64,000 bases of DNA from Phoronis australis (Eukaryota; Phoronida; Phoronidae). A program made the position numbers and the translations under genes. The stretch spans positions 340,271 through 404,270 of the forward strand of contig NMRA01000262.1 of the NCBI GenBank assembly GCA_002633005.1. Direction: 5' to 3'. This document shows, piece by piece, positions 1 through 13,800 of the stretch (positions within the stretch are counted from its first letter, which is position 1; the number at the start of each line of letters is the position of its first letter). The notes beneath the pieces are model-generated. The model ran no database searches, was not told the DNA's origin, and saw nothing but the letters and a program-made list of their open reading frames with translations.

Positions 1-1817
1 GAATATTTTGATATATTTTAGTACTGATGCTCCTCGTTTTATTTTTGCTAGTTTTACTTTTTTATATTCTTATTTGTTGCTGACTGCACGGCATTCCAGC
101 ATCTATTTGATTTATTTAATATACTGATAATGGTTAGCCAAATTCATGCCATGCAACTTAGCCCAGAGGGTGTTCCTATAGAAGAGGTATATGAAAAGTG
201 CTGCCCAAAAGGGTATTTTTTCACAGCAAAAAATACTCTTTTGATTTTCTAGAACAGAATCGTGCGAAAATGTGATTTATTACTCAAAATTACTCTCTAA
301 GTGGGTAACTTTTTTGTCTGAGTTCACTCTCTATCTAAATGGTAGGTATCCAAATTTTCGGGTGGCATCCCTCGTCCAAAAATATCCCTGGCCGGCCATG
401 TCAGATACCACTTGTTTGTGATTTTGGAATTTATTTTGCGCTGTGATGTTGGTTTCATAAAATGTAAAAATGGGGCATTTCTCTCATATGCGGATTCAAA
501 GTAAAATGCAATGATTTGGTAATATGTAACAGCTTGTTGCATTTTAGGAGGGGCTTAGCAAGGTAAAATGTAATAATGATTTAAAATGTAACAGTTGTTA
601 CATTTTACAAAATTGTTACATTTGACAGTGTATCACCGAGACAGGGGTGCGGTATTAACTGAGTAAACAAGTATTGACAACTGCCCGTGAGTAAAGTTAA
701 TAAAATGCAGCCTATGGAGGAATGACCAATCTGATCATTACTTTACCCCATGATTGGTGAAACACTTTTTGAAGCATATGACTGTAGCTGCTTTTGCATT
801 ACAGTAAGTGTGGACTTAAAGAAAACAACAACGGTTTTAAGACTTGACATGTTTCGGTGTCATTTATTCAACATCATCTTCAGAAGTGAGAATACAGCGT
901 GCACCTAGCTAGGCCCAGCAACAAGTAATGAAGCACAGATACAGTCAGTTACAGAGAGTGACAATGAACTAGACCAACAATGACAACCTGTGGTGTGTCA
1001 GTTACCTATTGAGATTGGGCTTGCTCCAACTGATGTGTCACTTGTTTGCTTGGACCAGTTCACTTGGACTAGTGGACTTGGAATGCATTTGGAACTCAGT
1101 GTGATAGCCTATGGTCACAAAATGCCACCTTTCTCACTTGACCAAACTAACATTCCGCTGTCTTAACTATAACGCTTCTTCGTACAAGAGATTGCTTCGC
1201 TATTGCAATCCTTTCCATCCAATACCATGAACCACTGACTCACTCCAAAGGCTGATATGAGAACCTCAATTTCTGGTAACCAGCTAACGACACAGTGTGC
1301 ACAAACTGGCAGGAAGAACTGAAGTTAATTTGAGATAGTCGAGAAAAAGAATCTAAACTAAACCTTTCACTTAAATAATCTGAATAAATTTGGTCCTCTC
1401 ACTTAGTCGGTCTTTTCGAGCGTACTAACTTCAGTACCACCCTCAATTTAGACCGATCTAAATCACCTTTCACGTTGAGTCTAAAAGTTTTGTGGTTGAG
1501 AAAGAATGCTAGTCCACCATTCTAAATTTGTAGAGCAAATGGCCCTTGAGTGATGGGATGTGTCTTCCAGGTGACTAACTTTCACTACATGTATTTATAA
1601 CAGCATGAGATAATCGAATACTCAAATGGCCCTTGAGTGATGGGATGTGTCTTCCAGGTGACTAACTTTCACTACATGTATTTATAACAGCATGAGATAA
1701 TCGAATACTCAAATGCATGAATTAAATGGTGAATATACACTGCTTAGCTTTCGATTAACATAGCTTAACAGCTGTGTATTACTAGAAAATAATTAAGTCC
1801 TTGAATTTTTCTTTTAG
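1..1817. other. Upstream flank, probably intron
   Basis: No supported exon is seen. Because the exon at 1818 starts two bases into a codon, this stretch should be intron. It holds an AT-rich imperfect hairpin near 210-240, an 87-bp direct duplication (1536-1709), and near 841-900 a sequence like the ends of old retroelements. Confidence 0.5.
1536..1714. repeat. 87-bp tandem duplication
   Basis: Two essentially identical 87-bp copies start at 1536 and 1623, followed by the first few bases of a third. The lack of divergence points to a recent duplication. Confidence 0.9.
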
Positions 1818-1867
1818 CTGTAAATGCAGATGGGTTTAACCTGTACCTCCTTGATGAGAAAAAAGAG
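1818..1867 (+). CDS. PDE10A: PDE10A exon: start of the visible GAF-A
   Basis: The acceptor is CTTTTAG and the donor GTAAGC. The exon starts with the last two bases of a codon and ends in phase 0. It encodes [16 protein letters not shown], matching the KADGFALYFL strand region at the beginning of vertebrate PDE10A GAF-A. It is the most 5' exon I could support. Confidence 0.88.
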
Positions 1868-4800
1868 GTAAGCTGAATTTTGAGTATGCCTACTTTCGTA
1901 TATATAGCTGCTGCATGGCATCACTTGCATTTCATATAGAAAATTTATCTGTTACACATTCTTGGCAATTATTTAAGACTGAGCTAAGTTGTAGTGAGTA
2001 TTTCACTGTACAAGTACAATTTTATTTCTATGTGCATGCTGGAAATTTAAAATCAAGAAAGCATTTGCAGCACCACATTTTATCCAAATGGTAGTGCCAG
2101 ACTAATCATTCAGCAACCAAACAAACTACATCATAGAGACCAGTAGAAATAAAGACTTCATTTCACCAAAGGTTGAAAGTTCAGTCTTGCGTGTCAGAGG
2201 GTCATAACTGATTGATGCAAACACAGTTCATTAACTTGGCTCATGAAAGTGGTTGTTAAGTCTGAATAGGAAAACTAATTAGCTGTAAGTCATCTGCAAT
2301 GTTTTCACTCTATAAAACAATGCATAAAATAGGCATACAACCCATCTTAGGTGTGGCCAGACAAGAGTCATGCCTCATTGACATAACACTTGGGTGAATA
2401 ATTGTGGAAATGGGCTTTTGGCTTGAACGACTTTTTGCAACTGGAGCAAGTCAATATTCATGGATTGTTCTAGAACCCTCTCGACCCCCAAAACCTGTCG
2501 ACCCCCTCGACCCATGACCTGTGGCAGTAGAGGTATTTTTTATGCTTTTACATATTTCATCTTGTTACGCGGTTGAGTAACTTTCCTTTAATTCTTACTG
2601 CCGTCACATGGTTGAACATGTACGTGCAGAGAGGTCGACGATCAGATTTTTGCAAAAATTAAAGCAGGTTGGGTATTTCATCATGATTCATGCTTCATTG
2701 TCGCCGATTTTGTCTCTTTATTGTAATTATTCAGCGTCAGGTTATGGGATAGTCGTTAAAGTCGTAATGTATTTTACCCTTTTTAAAAATAATCTTGCGT
2801 CGGCCGCGCACCATACTAGGGCCTTGGGGGCCAAAGTCCCCGCTTATTTCACTGCTGCACAGCCCATGTCTTGATGTAATAAATTCGAATTTTGAGTTTT
2901 ATGTTGCATGAGACATTGTAATAGTGGATGAAACACATTAGTGTACTCTCTGGCTCAGCACAGCAGGTCTCATGCAGACACAGTAGGTCTCAGTCATGCA
3001 GACAGAGCGCATGGCAGCTCACATTCCAACTTTCCTGGCCAGTTGTAGTTGTGCTCTGATTCGTCAAACTGAAAAATATAGTTTGTGATTCCTGTCTATC
3101 ATCAACATTCCGGGCCTGCTATGGGAGGAAATAAGCATCGGCTTGTTTTTGCCGCTTCGGAGATCCGTCTGCCGTTTCTCTCAGAAAAGGTGCGTTTTTC
3201 CTGGTTCGATTATATATGCCTTGTTTATGGTACATTTGAAGCATGTGGCTGTCTGCTGCTAGTTTTGCTGTTTTGTTAGCTGTAGAGACCCAGCGGCCCC
3301 GAAAGTGAGTCCGGCGATAACCTGACGCAGCTGAACCTAGCTGTGATTATGTAAGTGGTGGGTCGAGGGGGTTGTGGATTGAGGGGTGTGGGGGTCGAGG
3401 GGGTTTTAGAACAACCAATATTCATGGCAAATTTCAAAAAATAAATAAGCCCTTTGTTCCGTTAATCATGCTAAAAGTTCGACTTACAGTCCATCTTCCT
3501 TAGCCACCACCAACCATTAACAACAACTATGTGAGTGAAACAACTTATAAAGCCCTTTCATATTACCGTTGACGTGTCAATGTTTTGGAGAGCTGCAGTC
3601 AGTATGAATGGTTAACTTTAGTCCTGGATTGAAGTGAACAGCGCCAGTTAACATTGCAGTAAACAAGTGGATTAGTGGAGCATGATCAGCTGATGCAGAT
3701 TAAATGGTCAACTTTAGTTCCATTGAAGTCATCACGGGATGCCACTGTTATCCTCAACAATTAAAGGGCAGTGTCGTTGCTAAAAGTTGCTTATATTTTG
3801 CTTGAATAATCATCAATCGAATTGAAAATATTAGTCTTATGCCAATTAGCACATGTAAATGTTCCCAAATTGTCACATAAAATATCTTAACGTGCAGCAC
3901 TACCTCGCTATTACTTCGATGATAACAGCGTCACCTACCGTTTACTTTGGTGTTCGTTAACTACCACAGCCGGTGTGAACGGTTTAGTTAACTTTGCAGT
4001 TTTGTCGACGCTCTGCTCAGATAGGAGTTAAGTTAGTATGAAAGGACCTATTAATAGAAAAGGATATTTAGGTCCTGAAAATTCATGGAAAGTGTAAACA
4101 CAATGTGAGTGAACCACTTGTTGTTAAGCTAAAGCAGCTATGAATAAATCTTCTTAAATTGTTTCAAACTCAGATTAACGCCTTTTCATACTGACTTAAC
4201 TCCGGTCTGAGTGGAACGCCGATGTAAACTGCGAAGTTAACTAAACTGTTCACCACGGTTTTGGATGTCGCAGTAAACGGTAGGTAACACTGTTATCAGA
4301 ATAATCGCAAGGTAGCGCTGCATGCTAAGATTTTTTTTACGTGACAATTTGGGAACATTTACGTATGCTAATTGACGTAAATCTTATTTTTGGTTCGATT
4401 GATGATTATTTGAGCAAAATATAAGCAATTAGTAGCAACTACACTACTCTGTAATTGTTGACGATAAAAGTGCGGGCATCTGGTGATAACTTCGATGGAA
4501 TTCAAGTTGACTGTTCATTCTGCACCACAGCTTCATGCTCCACTATTAAATCCACCTGTTTATTGTGACGACCAAAGTACCTGTTCATACTAACCACAAC
4601 TCCCCAAAACATCAATGCGTGGACGGTAATATGAAAGGCCCTTAGTGATTGTTGGACAAAGGAAAGAACTGACAATTGCTTATTGCTTGAGATCAGGATG
4701 GTTAAGGTGGCTTGTCACCGCTGGTAATGTACGCGCAAAGCATGGTCACAAGTAATAATGAAATGTCACTGCTTCCCACAAGTTGTTCCTCTTCTGAGTA

Positions 4801-7800
4801 AAGTGCAAGTTGAAATTAGATTTATAACCACGAGTGGTTTCACTCAAAACGTTGGCTAACTGCAGCTTAAAGTTTTATTTCCCTTTCTTTTCCAGAATAT
4901 CTACTATTTAAAACAAAATTCCAACAAGTGAGTATCACCTGAAACAGCTAACTTAGTCATAACCTGTGAAGCACCCATTTGTTTATACCTGTTGTTTCCA
5001 CCCCTTTAGCAGGTACACAATACACAAAACTCTAGTAAGTAATAAAACAAATTGTGAATTTTGCATGCTCTTCAATCTTAAAAGTGTTTGCACAAACCAC
5101 TAATGCTGTTTACAATGTGAACATTGGTGGAAATAATCCTGTGTGTTTTTCAAGAAAATTTTTACTATGAAAACTGTTTGCATTAGGACATGGATTTTCC
5201 GGAGTCTGAGATTCACCAAATTTGCCTGGATTGTGAGATTCACCAAATTTCACTGGATTATTACCAGGAAAATTATTCATGATCTCCATGGTTTGTTGAT
5301 TCAAATAAAATTCTGGTCTTTATTTCCCCCATCTTACTGACTTGAATATTTCTGGTGCTGGCATATGCGTCATACTGCACTGACTGCCAATAGGCACGAC
5401 ATAACCACCCGGTATTCATATATTAATACCTTTGAGAACACGACTATTTGTGGAATTAATTTTGTGTATTTTTTCTGAAACATTTCTGGGATTTCAAAAT
5501 ATATGGGGTTGGCACTAATGTCACTGTAATGCTGTCCACATTGTGGACAGCATTACAGTTACCATAGTAGAAGTTATTCCAGGAAGTCAGTTGTCTCTAG
5601 GTTTTGTGGTAGTGTGAACGCTGGGGGCAACTTGGCACATATGTGGCAACCCCTCATTGAGGTAGGCTATCTTGTTCCATAATAAATAATCGCGGAGCAA
5701 GTTGCAGTGTGGACGCAAAACTTCAGGCAAGGTGGAAGTAAAGACCGTTTCCTCACATAAGGGTGTATAATTGTTTGCGAGCCATATTTGTTGCTTGGTG
5801 TGTGGTGTGTAGTGTAAGCGCTCTGCTGAATGAAGGGAGGTTGCTCTAGTACAAGTTGTTCTGGGGTAACTTGTAGTGTGTTTATTCTTTCAGTAACAGC
5901 AAGACAATAACTTGCCCCATTGGTCCAGGCACAACCGTGGGTGCTTACGTGGCACATACCAATGAAACACTGCGAGTGAATGACGTACTAGGGGTGAGTG
6001 TATATTTACTTCCCATTTGTCAAGACTTGTCACTGTAATTTGAAATTCTGATTTAGCTGATATGAAGCAAATTTCAATTTTTCAGTCACAAAGAATTAAT
6101 TTGTGCTTTACATATTTCTTGTTTAAAGATTTTCAGATCTCTATGTAACATAGTTCACAATGTAAATTTGTCATTCAAATGTTCCGGACGAGCATTTTCC
6201 AGTAACCATCTTTGCAGAAATTTCGTCTGCACATGCATTTCCACCATTTTGACAGCTCATGCTGCCCATCGCTTGTATACTAGAGCTGTGAATGCTTCTT
6301 GCACTTGTGGGACCAACTTTTCAGTTCTCAGTCAACGAAAAGCCACATTTTAAATATGCTGTTCCAATTTTCAGGATGACCGTTTCCCAGAAGGCATCAT
6401 TGTAGATGGCTCATCTGCACAGTCTGTTCTGGCACAGCCTATAATGAACTCCAGTGATGACTGTGTTGGTAAGTTACTAGGACAATTTCGTTGTTAGACT
6501 GTTCTTGACCCTGACCCAGTATAGTAGTCTCTAGTGCAAAATGAGAATCTGAGACATCTACACTAATTATTGCACAATTTTCTCTTACCTTACACAGGTA
6601 GATTTTGCACCAAAGCAATTGACAGAATCATCCTATTCTCAGTTTTTGCAAATGCTTATTTCATGGTTACAGATGCTGAACATGTTACCATGTAAACTAT
6701 GGTAGTTGCTAACACATTCTTAAATATGTCAGTCTATTAATTTGTGTTGACCAGGGTCTAGTCATCGTTAAGAAATAATTCTGTAGATGTAAGAATCTTA
6801 TAACGGAAGTTCCTGTGACCATGTGCTTGGTATAATAGCAACATATCTCGCAAACTCTTATGTAATCATGCATTTCTTCAAAGTTCTTACATCTACGTAA
6901 TGCACTTTTTGATGTCAGGTGCAACGGTGCTCTCAAGTCACTGAATCATCCTATTCTACTAGAGTGTAAACAGACTAGGCATTATAATAAGAATAACTGA
7001 AATAAAAATGAAAGTTATTGACAATAATAGACTTTAGTTATAGAGGATATATTATATCACATGTGTAGGCCAAGGGCCAAGTTAAACTTACATATATCGT
7101 CTATTACTGCAGGTAAGTTGAACTCCACATTACAGAACAGTACATTTTACTTATCACCATCATGACCAGTGGGCCGGAGACCTTACTCAAAGGTCTGGGT
7201 CGGAGACCTTACTCAATGGTCTGGGCCGGAGACCTTACTCAAGGGTCTGGGTCGGAGACCTTACTCAAGAGTCTGGGTTGGAGACCTTACTCAAGAGTCT
7301 GGGCCGGAGACCTATTAATTACTCAAGGGTCTGGGTCGGAGACCTTACTCAAGGGTCTAGTAGTGTCGTCTAGTGTGTTTTGAACCCAGCATTTTTAAAG
7401 CTGGAAGGCAGTAATTCATCTGCTAAGCCACAATGGCTCCACCGCTTGGTGAAAATAGCACAGATTTAGACAGATCATGTTCCCACATCATCGTCTCAAC
7501 ACTGAGAAGTTACAATGGCAGTTGTTGTAGAAACCTCGATATCAATGAAAATTCAGCGCCATTGCATTGTTATTCGTACGACTGTGTTTGGTTAGAGCCC
7601 TTCCGGTTCCGCCTCCTTGTGTTGTCGGCTGCGAATTAAACTCGTTAAACGTCACTCTTTGTCTAGTTTATCTGGCTCAGTCAGTTTGCAGAAAAATTTA
7701 AGGAAACATAATTCCCGTTATCTTCTGTATTGTTTTTAATTAACAATCATTGGGTTTTTAACTGTTGTATCTTTTCCTTGTGCAACCCTTATCAATCGTT

Positions 7801-10800
7801 GAAGTGCACCTAGGGCTAGGTTTTGGTGCATGTTTTAAGTATCCCTAATCTCTTGCAATAATATAAAATATGTACTAGTACTAAGGTTTGTCCAAATGGC
7901 TTACTCAGATAACATGAAACTTCAATTGCCTTACAGGAGTGATAGAACTGTTCAGAAAGGTTGGCCGGCCACCATTCGGTACAGAAGATGAGGAGGTATT
8001 TAATGTTAAATGTTTCATTATGTCAACAAATAACTGTAATGCGTGAAAGTCATATTAATTAAACAGTGATTTAAAACATGCACAATAACATTGTTATAGT
8101 GACTGTTGTCTCTGTTGTTAGAGTTTACACACTGTAACCATATTAAGAGACAAAATTCACGGAATTTTGACAATGTCTGCATAACAGATTGTTTTGATGT
8201 TTCACCTTGAATTTAATTTGTAGCTAAGAATATTGTTTTGATTCTCTGCAGCCACAAGACTTTGCATTGGTAGCATATTACCACATTTTGTAAAAGAACC
8301 ATATTAATCCAATAAAGCTCACATAAAACTCACTATTTTGTAGACAAAATGATTCAATCTTTACACAGAGACCACTTTGCAAAAATTACGTGTGTGGCTA
8401 TTTTGTGCAAAGCATTTTATCAAATGTTAACTTATAGATCAATATATGGAATGATCACATCTTAAAACAGAGGCCATTTTGCAAAAAATAACCTCAGGGA
8501 TGCATCAGTCTGTATCTCAGTGTTACGTTTTTGTGTCTTGGAAATTGACCTCACTTACTTGCTATTGACCAGGTTGCCTCGTCATTGATATTGTGGAATT
8601 TGTTAGCCGAAAAGTATTATGAGGTAACACCGACTGGGTTGGAAATTGGGCTTCTTTGTTGTACCATGGTTTACTTAAATTCAACTGAATTCATGATATG
8701 AAAGTGTGCACACAGTCATGGTTACATAGTAATGGTTTGAAACACTTTAAGGTTAATATACTGGACCACATTGCCATGTCTGCGGACTTAGCCAAATATA
8801 TACAAAACTATAGTTTTTAACTAAAATACATACTTACTAGTGAAAATACAAAGCCTTTTTAATTTGATTTTTGACATTTTCACCAATCCATATCATGTGA
8901 CAATGTCTTTATAGTAAAATTTAGCAAACAATGAAGTCAATTATACGATTAAATTTTATTTGATGTAAATGCTCTATATGAGATCTTCATATTTTGCTAG
9001 TTTTTTAAAATATCATTTTGTTGATGTTTTCATGGAAATCCTATATTATGATTGTCCTCATGCACAAGAGAAACATTTCAAAAACAATTCCTAACAAGAC
9101 ATAAACCAATCAGAAAGTTTCATATGTCTCCAAGCTGCCATTTCTGAGATGTAGCTGTTCCTAGGTTAGCCAAACTTGGACATTTCTGAGATGTACTGTT
9201 CCTAGGTTAGCCAAACTTGGACATTTCTGAGATGTACTGTTCCTAGGTTAGCCAAACTTGGACATTTCTGAGATGTACTGTTCCTAGGTTAGCCAAACTT
9301 GGACATTTCTGAGTTGTACACAACCTCAAGGTGCTATATTGTCACATTGCCTTAGCAATCAATTCAAAAAAGAGGACTGGTATGGTTCAGTTTGGGTGAA
9401 CATGACAACAAATTAACAGAAATGAGAGATTAAAGGCTTTCTGTAAGTTGTGTAATCAGTAATGACTGAAAGATGTATGAGGCACACGTTTTGTTGACAG
9501 ATTATATGCATTTTGAATCAAAAGTAGATACATTATCGTATTTATTCTGTGGTATAACCGAGAAGTCCTTCTTCCTCGTATGTAGATAGCGACTTCCACC
9601 CGCTTTGGTAGAATCTTGCCATTGGCCTATTAACCATTTGATGTCTAAATCAACACAGGAACATCAGATCAGCGGTAAAGCACGAAATCCAAGTCTTGAT
9701 AAACGATAAAATCTGACCAACTGCATAGTATTGCATATAAGTATACCTTGGCCCACCTAATATCACTTACCAGTTGGTGAAGCAAAATAAATTAAAACTA
9801 ATACTGGATTTATATTTCAATTCAGCGACGTTGCATCCTCATTGCGAGGATTTTCACTAACAACTGCTGGGGTTATGAGCTGAGCACCACCACGGCAGTT
9901 GCTGGTGAAAGGTGATCACAATGAGGACGCAGTGTCACTCAGTTGAAGTGTAAGACCAGCATTAATTTTAATTTATTTTGCTGTAGTTCTAAGAATTTGT
10001 TTTGCTGATAATATCACTTACCCTTGAAACCATTTGTGAGGAGAAATTTTTTAAATCTTAATGTTGATCATATCAATATATTTCAATTCGCCTTTTGACA
10101 AATGACAACTAACTTGTGAATTACAACTTACTGAGAAATCACATCTAATAATGAGTAAAATTCCTAGTAGATGAGATCAATTATCGTTACTTTAAGTAAT
10201 GAAAGCAGTGACGTTTTACTGAAAGCTCCAAAGTGACAAAAATGTAAATAGAAGTTGGTTAAAAGAATGTTATTCCAGAGTGCTTGTCACTGCTGGTTTG
10301 CTCGCTTGCTCACAGTTTTGGACAGTTTATGGAAAAATAATGTTGGAACGTCTACTATATATCGCCTTGTTTAGAGTTAAAGTTTTCACAAAGTCTCTGG
10401 GAGTGGTATTAAGGACACATTTTTGAAGTCAAAATTGTAGACTAAGACAAACTGATTATTGCTACAATAAGCTGTTTTTAGAGTTTGATTTGCACCAGTA
10501 TCAATAATTTTCTATGCACTTTTACAAAATTGTTAGCTGAGTAGTTTCTAGAAGAAATTATAATGTACTTGTTATTGTCTAAAAATAGCTTTTATCACTT
10601 TTTGCTTTAAATTGGTAACTTAAAAAAACTCTTTGCACAATTTTGTGTTCTGCGGTTCATCCAAAAAATAAAAATTTACGCTGATCTGAATGTTCATTTG
10701 GTTTCAGTTGTCAAAATTAATTGTGGCTTTCAGAATTAACCTGTCTGTTAATTCATCTTTACTTAAGGATGAATTACTAAAATTTGACCCAAACTTGATG

Positions 10801-13800
10801 GAAGTGATGTCTACTGACCTTCTACTCCCACCCCCCACTTAGCCAACTTGTCCCTCTCCCCTGGGGTTACTCGTATTCATTGTTGTATGGGGATGGGAGA
10901 ACTAGCAATGTAATACTATGGACAAAAATAAGGCTATAATCCAATTTGTGCCAAATTTACTTTACTTGTCTGGCTAAAGGCCAGGGACATTTAAACCCTC
11001 CTTTCATCATAATAAACAACTCTCCGTTTTGTAGTCAAGTTGGAGATGACTGCAGGGCTTTAAAAGAACTTACAGTATGTTATGGCTCTACCATGTGTCA
11101 TTTCATGCACCAAGCAATCTCTACCATGTATCATTTCATGCACCAAGCAAGCCCTACCAAGTGTCATTTCATGCATCAAGCAAGCCCTACCAAGTGTCAT
11201 TTCATGCACCAAGCAAGTCCTACCAAGTGTCATTTCATGCACTAAGCAAGCCCTACCAAGTGTCATTTCATGCACCAAGCAAGCCCTACCAAGTGTCATT
11301 TCATGAACTAAGCAAGCCCTACCATGTGTCATTTCATGCACTAAGCAAGCCCTACCACGTGTCATTTCATGCACCAAGCAAGCTCTACCATTTGTCATTT
11401 CATGCACCAGGCAAGCTCTCAAGAAATAATGAAATGTCAGTTCAATGCCCACTCTGAATCACTTCTGGTATAAGTATGGAACAAGTTGAGACCAATTGGA
11501 TTGGTACTGGTATAAATAAAAAATATGCATTAGCTTTGATTGCAATTTGAAGGTGGCCAAATACAACAGTGAATGAAACTGTTGAGTTTCTTAATGTACA
11601 ATAATGTGAGTGTCAAAAAGTTAATATCCTGAAAATTCTAAGATACATTAGCATTATTTAGCGGAATTTGGGGTTTAACCTAGACAAGAGCGATCTCCTG
11701 AAAATAACTCGATAAGAGTCATAGCTTTTGGAAGAATCTATGGTAGGTTCATATATAAACAATGATAGTGGAAGGAGGGTAACTTTGTTGACAAAAAGCC
11801 TTCAATTTGGTAGGCCTATATAGTTCAAATCCCCAGTACCACACCCTCATACAAATTGGGGCGAGTACCCTGGGGGCTTGTCTCCCATCTGGTTGTATTC
11901 TTGTCTGACTCCTATGTTCACATATACACGCAGACTAACTTTCACCGTTTTGTCTAACTTTTACCTCGACAGATTTCTGGAAATTACCTGGTTTGGGGCG
12001 GCATTGCTGTGTACTATGCTGAGGTACAGACTCTGTTCTTGAATCACAACACTTGTTGTAGAGTTCTCAAAGTTGCTGAATCCTTGTTTTTTACCAGTGT
12101 TCATTGGTTTTGAATTGTTTGTGGCAATTGAAACTAGATGTTTTACGACTTTTCACAAAGTTTGAACTTTTCCAATGTCTAATTTTTAATTGGAAAAATA
12201 ACTTTTACACAAGTAGGTAGTCTGATGACTACGGGGCTCTTCTGGAGGCACTTACTAAATGTTCACACAATTATTGCTACTAATGCCAACAGACGGGGCT
12301 TTGAGGCTTTTCTTGTACCCGCATCAAATATCAAGATTCTTTTCGATTTATAAACTGAAAAGTCTATCAGATTTGAATTATATCCATTTTATTCACCAAA
12401 CTTGGGTCCAGCAACTTTAAGTATGATTGTGATAGCTGAGTAGAAGCATGCCATGGATGGTTTCTTAAGATGTGGACGACACATTGTTTATGCAATAAGT
12501 CGCATGCGGTTCATTAAAGACATTTCTTTTCCTTTGTTTGCTGCTAAGTTTAATTCATTGAACAAGTCTTACCAACTAAAAGTTGTCACAAAAGTGAGAA
12601 CATTTTGTAAAATGGAGTCCTGAGTTCTTTGCATTTTAACTAAGTTGATTTGCCTTGATATTAATTTTGGTTTGGGTTATTTTTTTAAGCTGAAATCAAA
12701 AGAAAAAGTTTGGAGGTGATTTCTGTAGCCACGTATACAAAAGCTTTTTATCCAGGTAGTCACACCTGCCAACTCATTGGGCTCTTATTTGCATCTTGTA
12801 TTTCAAATTTGTCTATTCTACATTTGGTACTGCCATTCTTCACTAAATAAAATAACCAAAATCCCATTTTACAAAGGCTGTCTACTTTGCTCCAAATAGT
12901 GTCAGCTTAATAAAATATCCTCACAACATGAAACACATAATCAACTAAAACCGTTCAATCTTTTTGAGAAATTTGATAAAATAAAAATTTCACATGACAA
13001 TAACAGAGGATCTTTTTATTTTCAATCCTTGAAATTTTTCAGAGAATTGATTTCACATGACTCTGTTCTTATATGTTCTTGTTTCAGTTGCCCTTGGGGT
13101 TTCTGTTTCATATGTTTCCACTTTAATTACAATAAATCTGCTGGGCACAACTTTTTGGAAAAAGGAACACTTTTTATCATCAGGTGCACCCAAAGGGTCA
13201 CAGGTTCAAACATGGTCAAGAATATCCCTGATCATGTATTCACCATGTTTACACATCGTGACTTTTATTTTCCGTTCTGTAAATATAGGGACCCCATGAT
13301 GACCTTTCAAGTACTTTCCACGTTTGTCTACTCAATATTTTATTAAGCTTTACGCAAAAAACTTGCTGTGACATTTGTGGTTCATATTGTGTATTCAAAC
13401 TGCAGTATTATCACGACTCAGATGGCCGACGTATTTAATGAGACTCTTTGCGCCACCTATTGGCAAACACTGCAGCTTCCTTCATAGCCTATCTGTCTTT
13501 ATCAAATACCAACTTTCGTGTAAGATGGCACAGTTTCCATATAACCGTGTTCTGCATGCAAGACCAGCATTTATGTGTGAATTATTAAACTAATACCTGG
13601 AAGATTGCTGATGCCTATTGCCTTTCAAAGAATATTTCCATTCATGTGCATACTGTTGTCTCTGTTACCCTGGCCAGGAGGCCATTAATGAGGTATTCTG
13701 GTGCACTTTTGTTTGAGTGATTTGTTTATAATTTTAAATACCTTTGAGTAATTTAGTAACTGTGTTGTTGCTGTAAATCAACAATTATTTCTGGGTTTGC

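Larger units (their letters stand above)
1868..4895. other. PDE10A: Intron holding two mobile elements
   Basis: This 3-kb intron carries a miniature inverted-repeat element (2461-3416) and a large foldback element (3551-4643). No further exon is seen. Confidence 0.8.
7996..11972. other. PDE10A: Intron with two minisatellites and a foldback element
   Basis: It holds the 41-bp array (9139-9315), a foldback element (9781-9982) and the 33-bp array (11090-11419). The rest is AT-rich without recognisable content. Confidence 0.75.

Noticed and set aside
96-178. A frame after TTCCAG at about 95 reading HLFDLFNILIMVSQIHAM to GVPIEE, ending at a GTATAT donor, as the preceding PDE10A exon
   Set aside because: It ends in phase 0, while the exon at 1818 needs a preceding exon that ends one base into a codon. 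The frame that would fit has a stop codon. Similarity to the vertebrate sequence is weak.
11060-11457. Open frames of 74-130 codons on both strands
   Set aside because: They are translations of the 33-bp minisatellite, whose period is a multiple of 3, so all frames stay open.
13678-13692. Possible micro-exon (CAG|GAGGCCATTAATGAG|GTATTC, EAINE)
   Set aside because: The flanking exons align to PDE10A without any gap at their junction, so five extra residues are not expected; a match this short can arise by chance.
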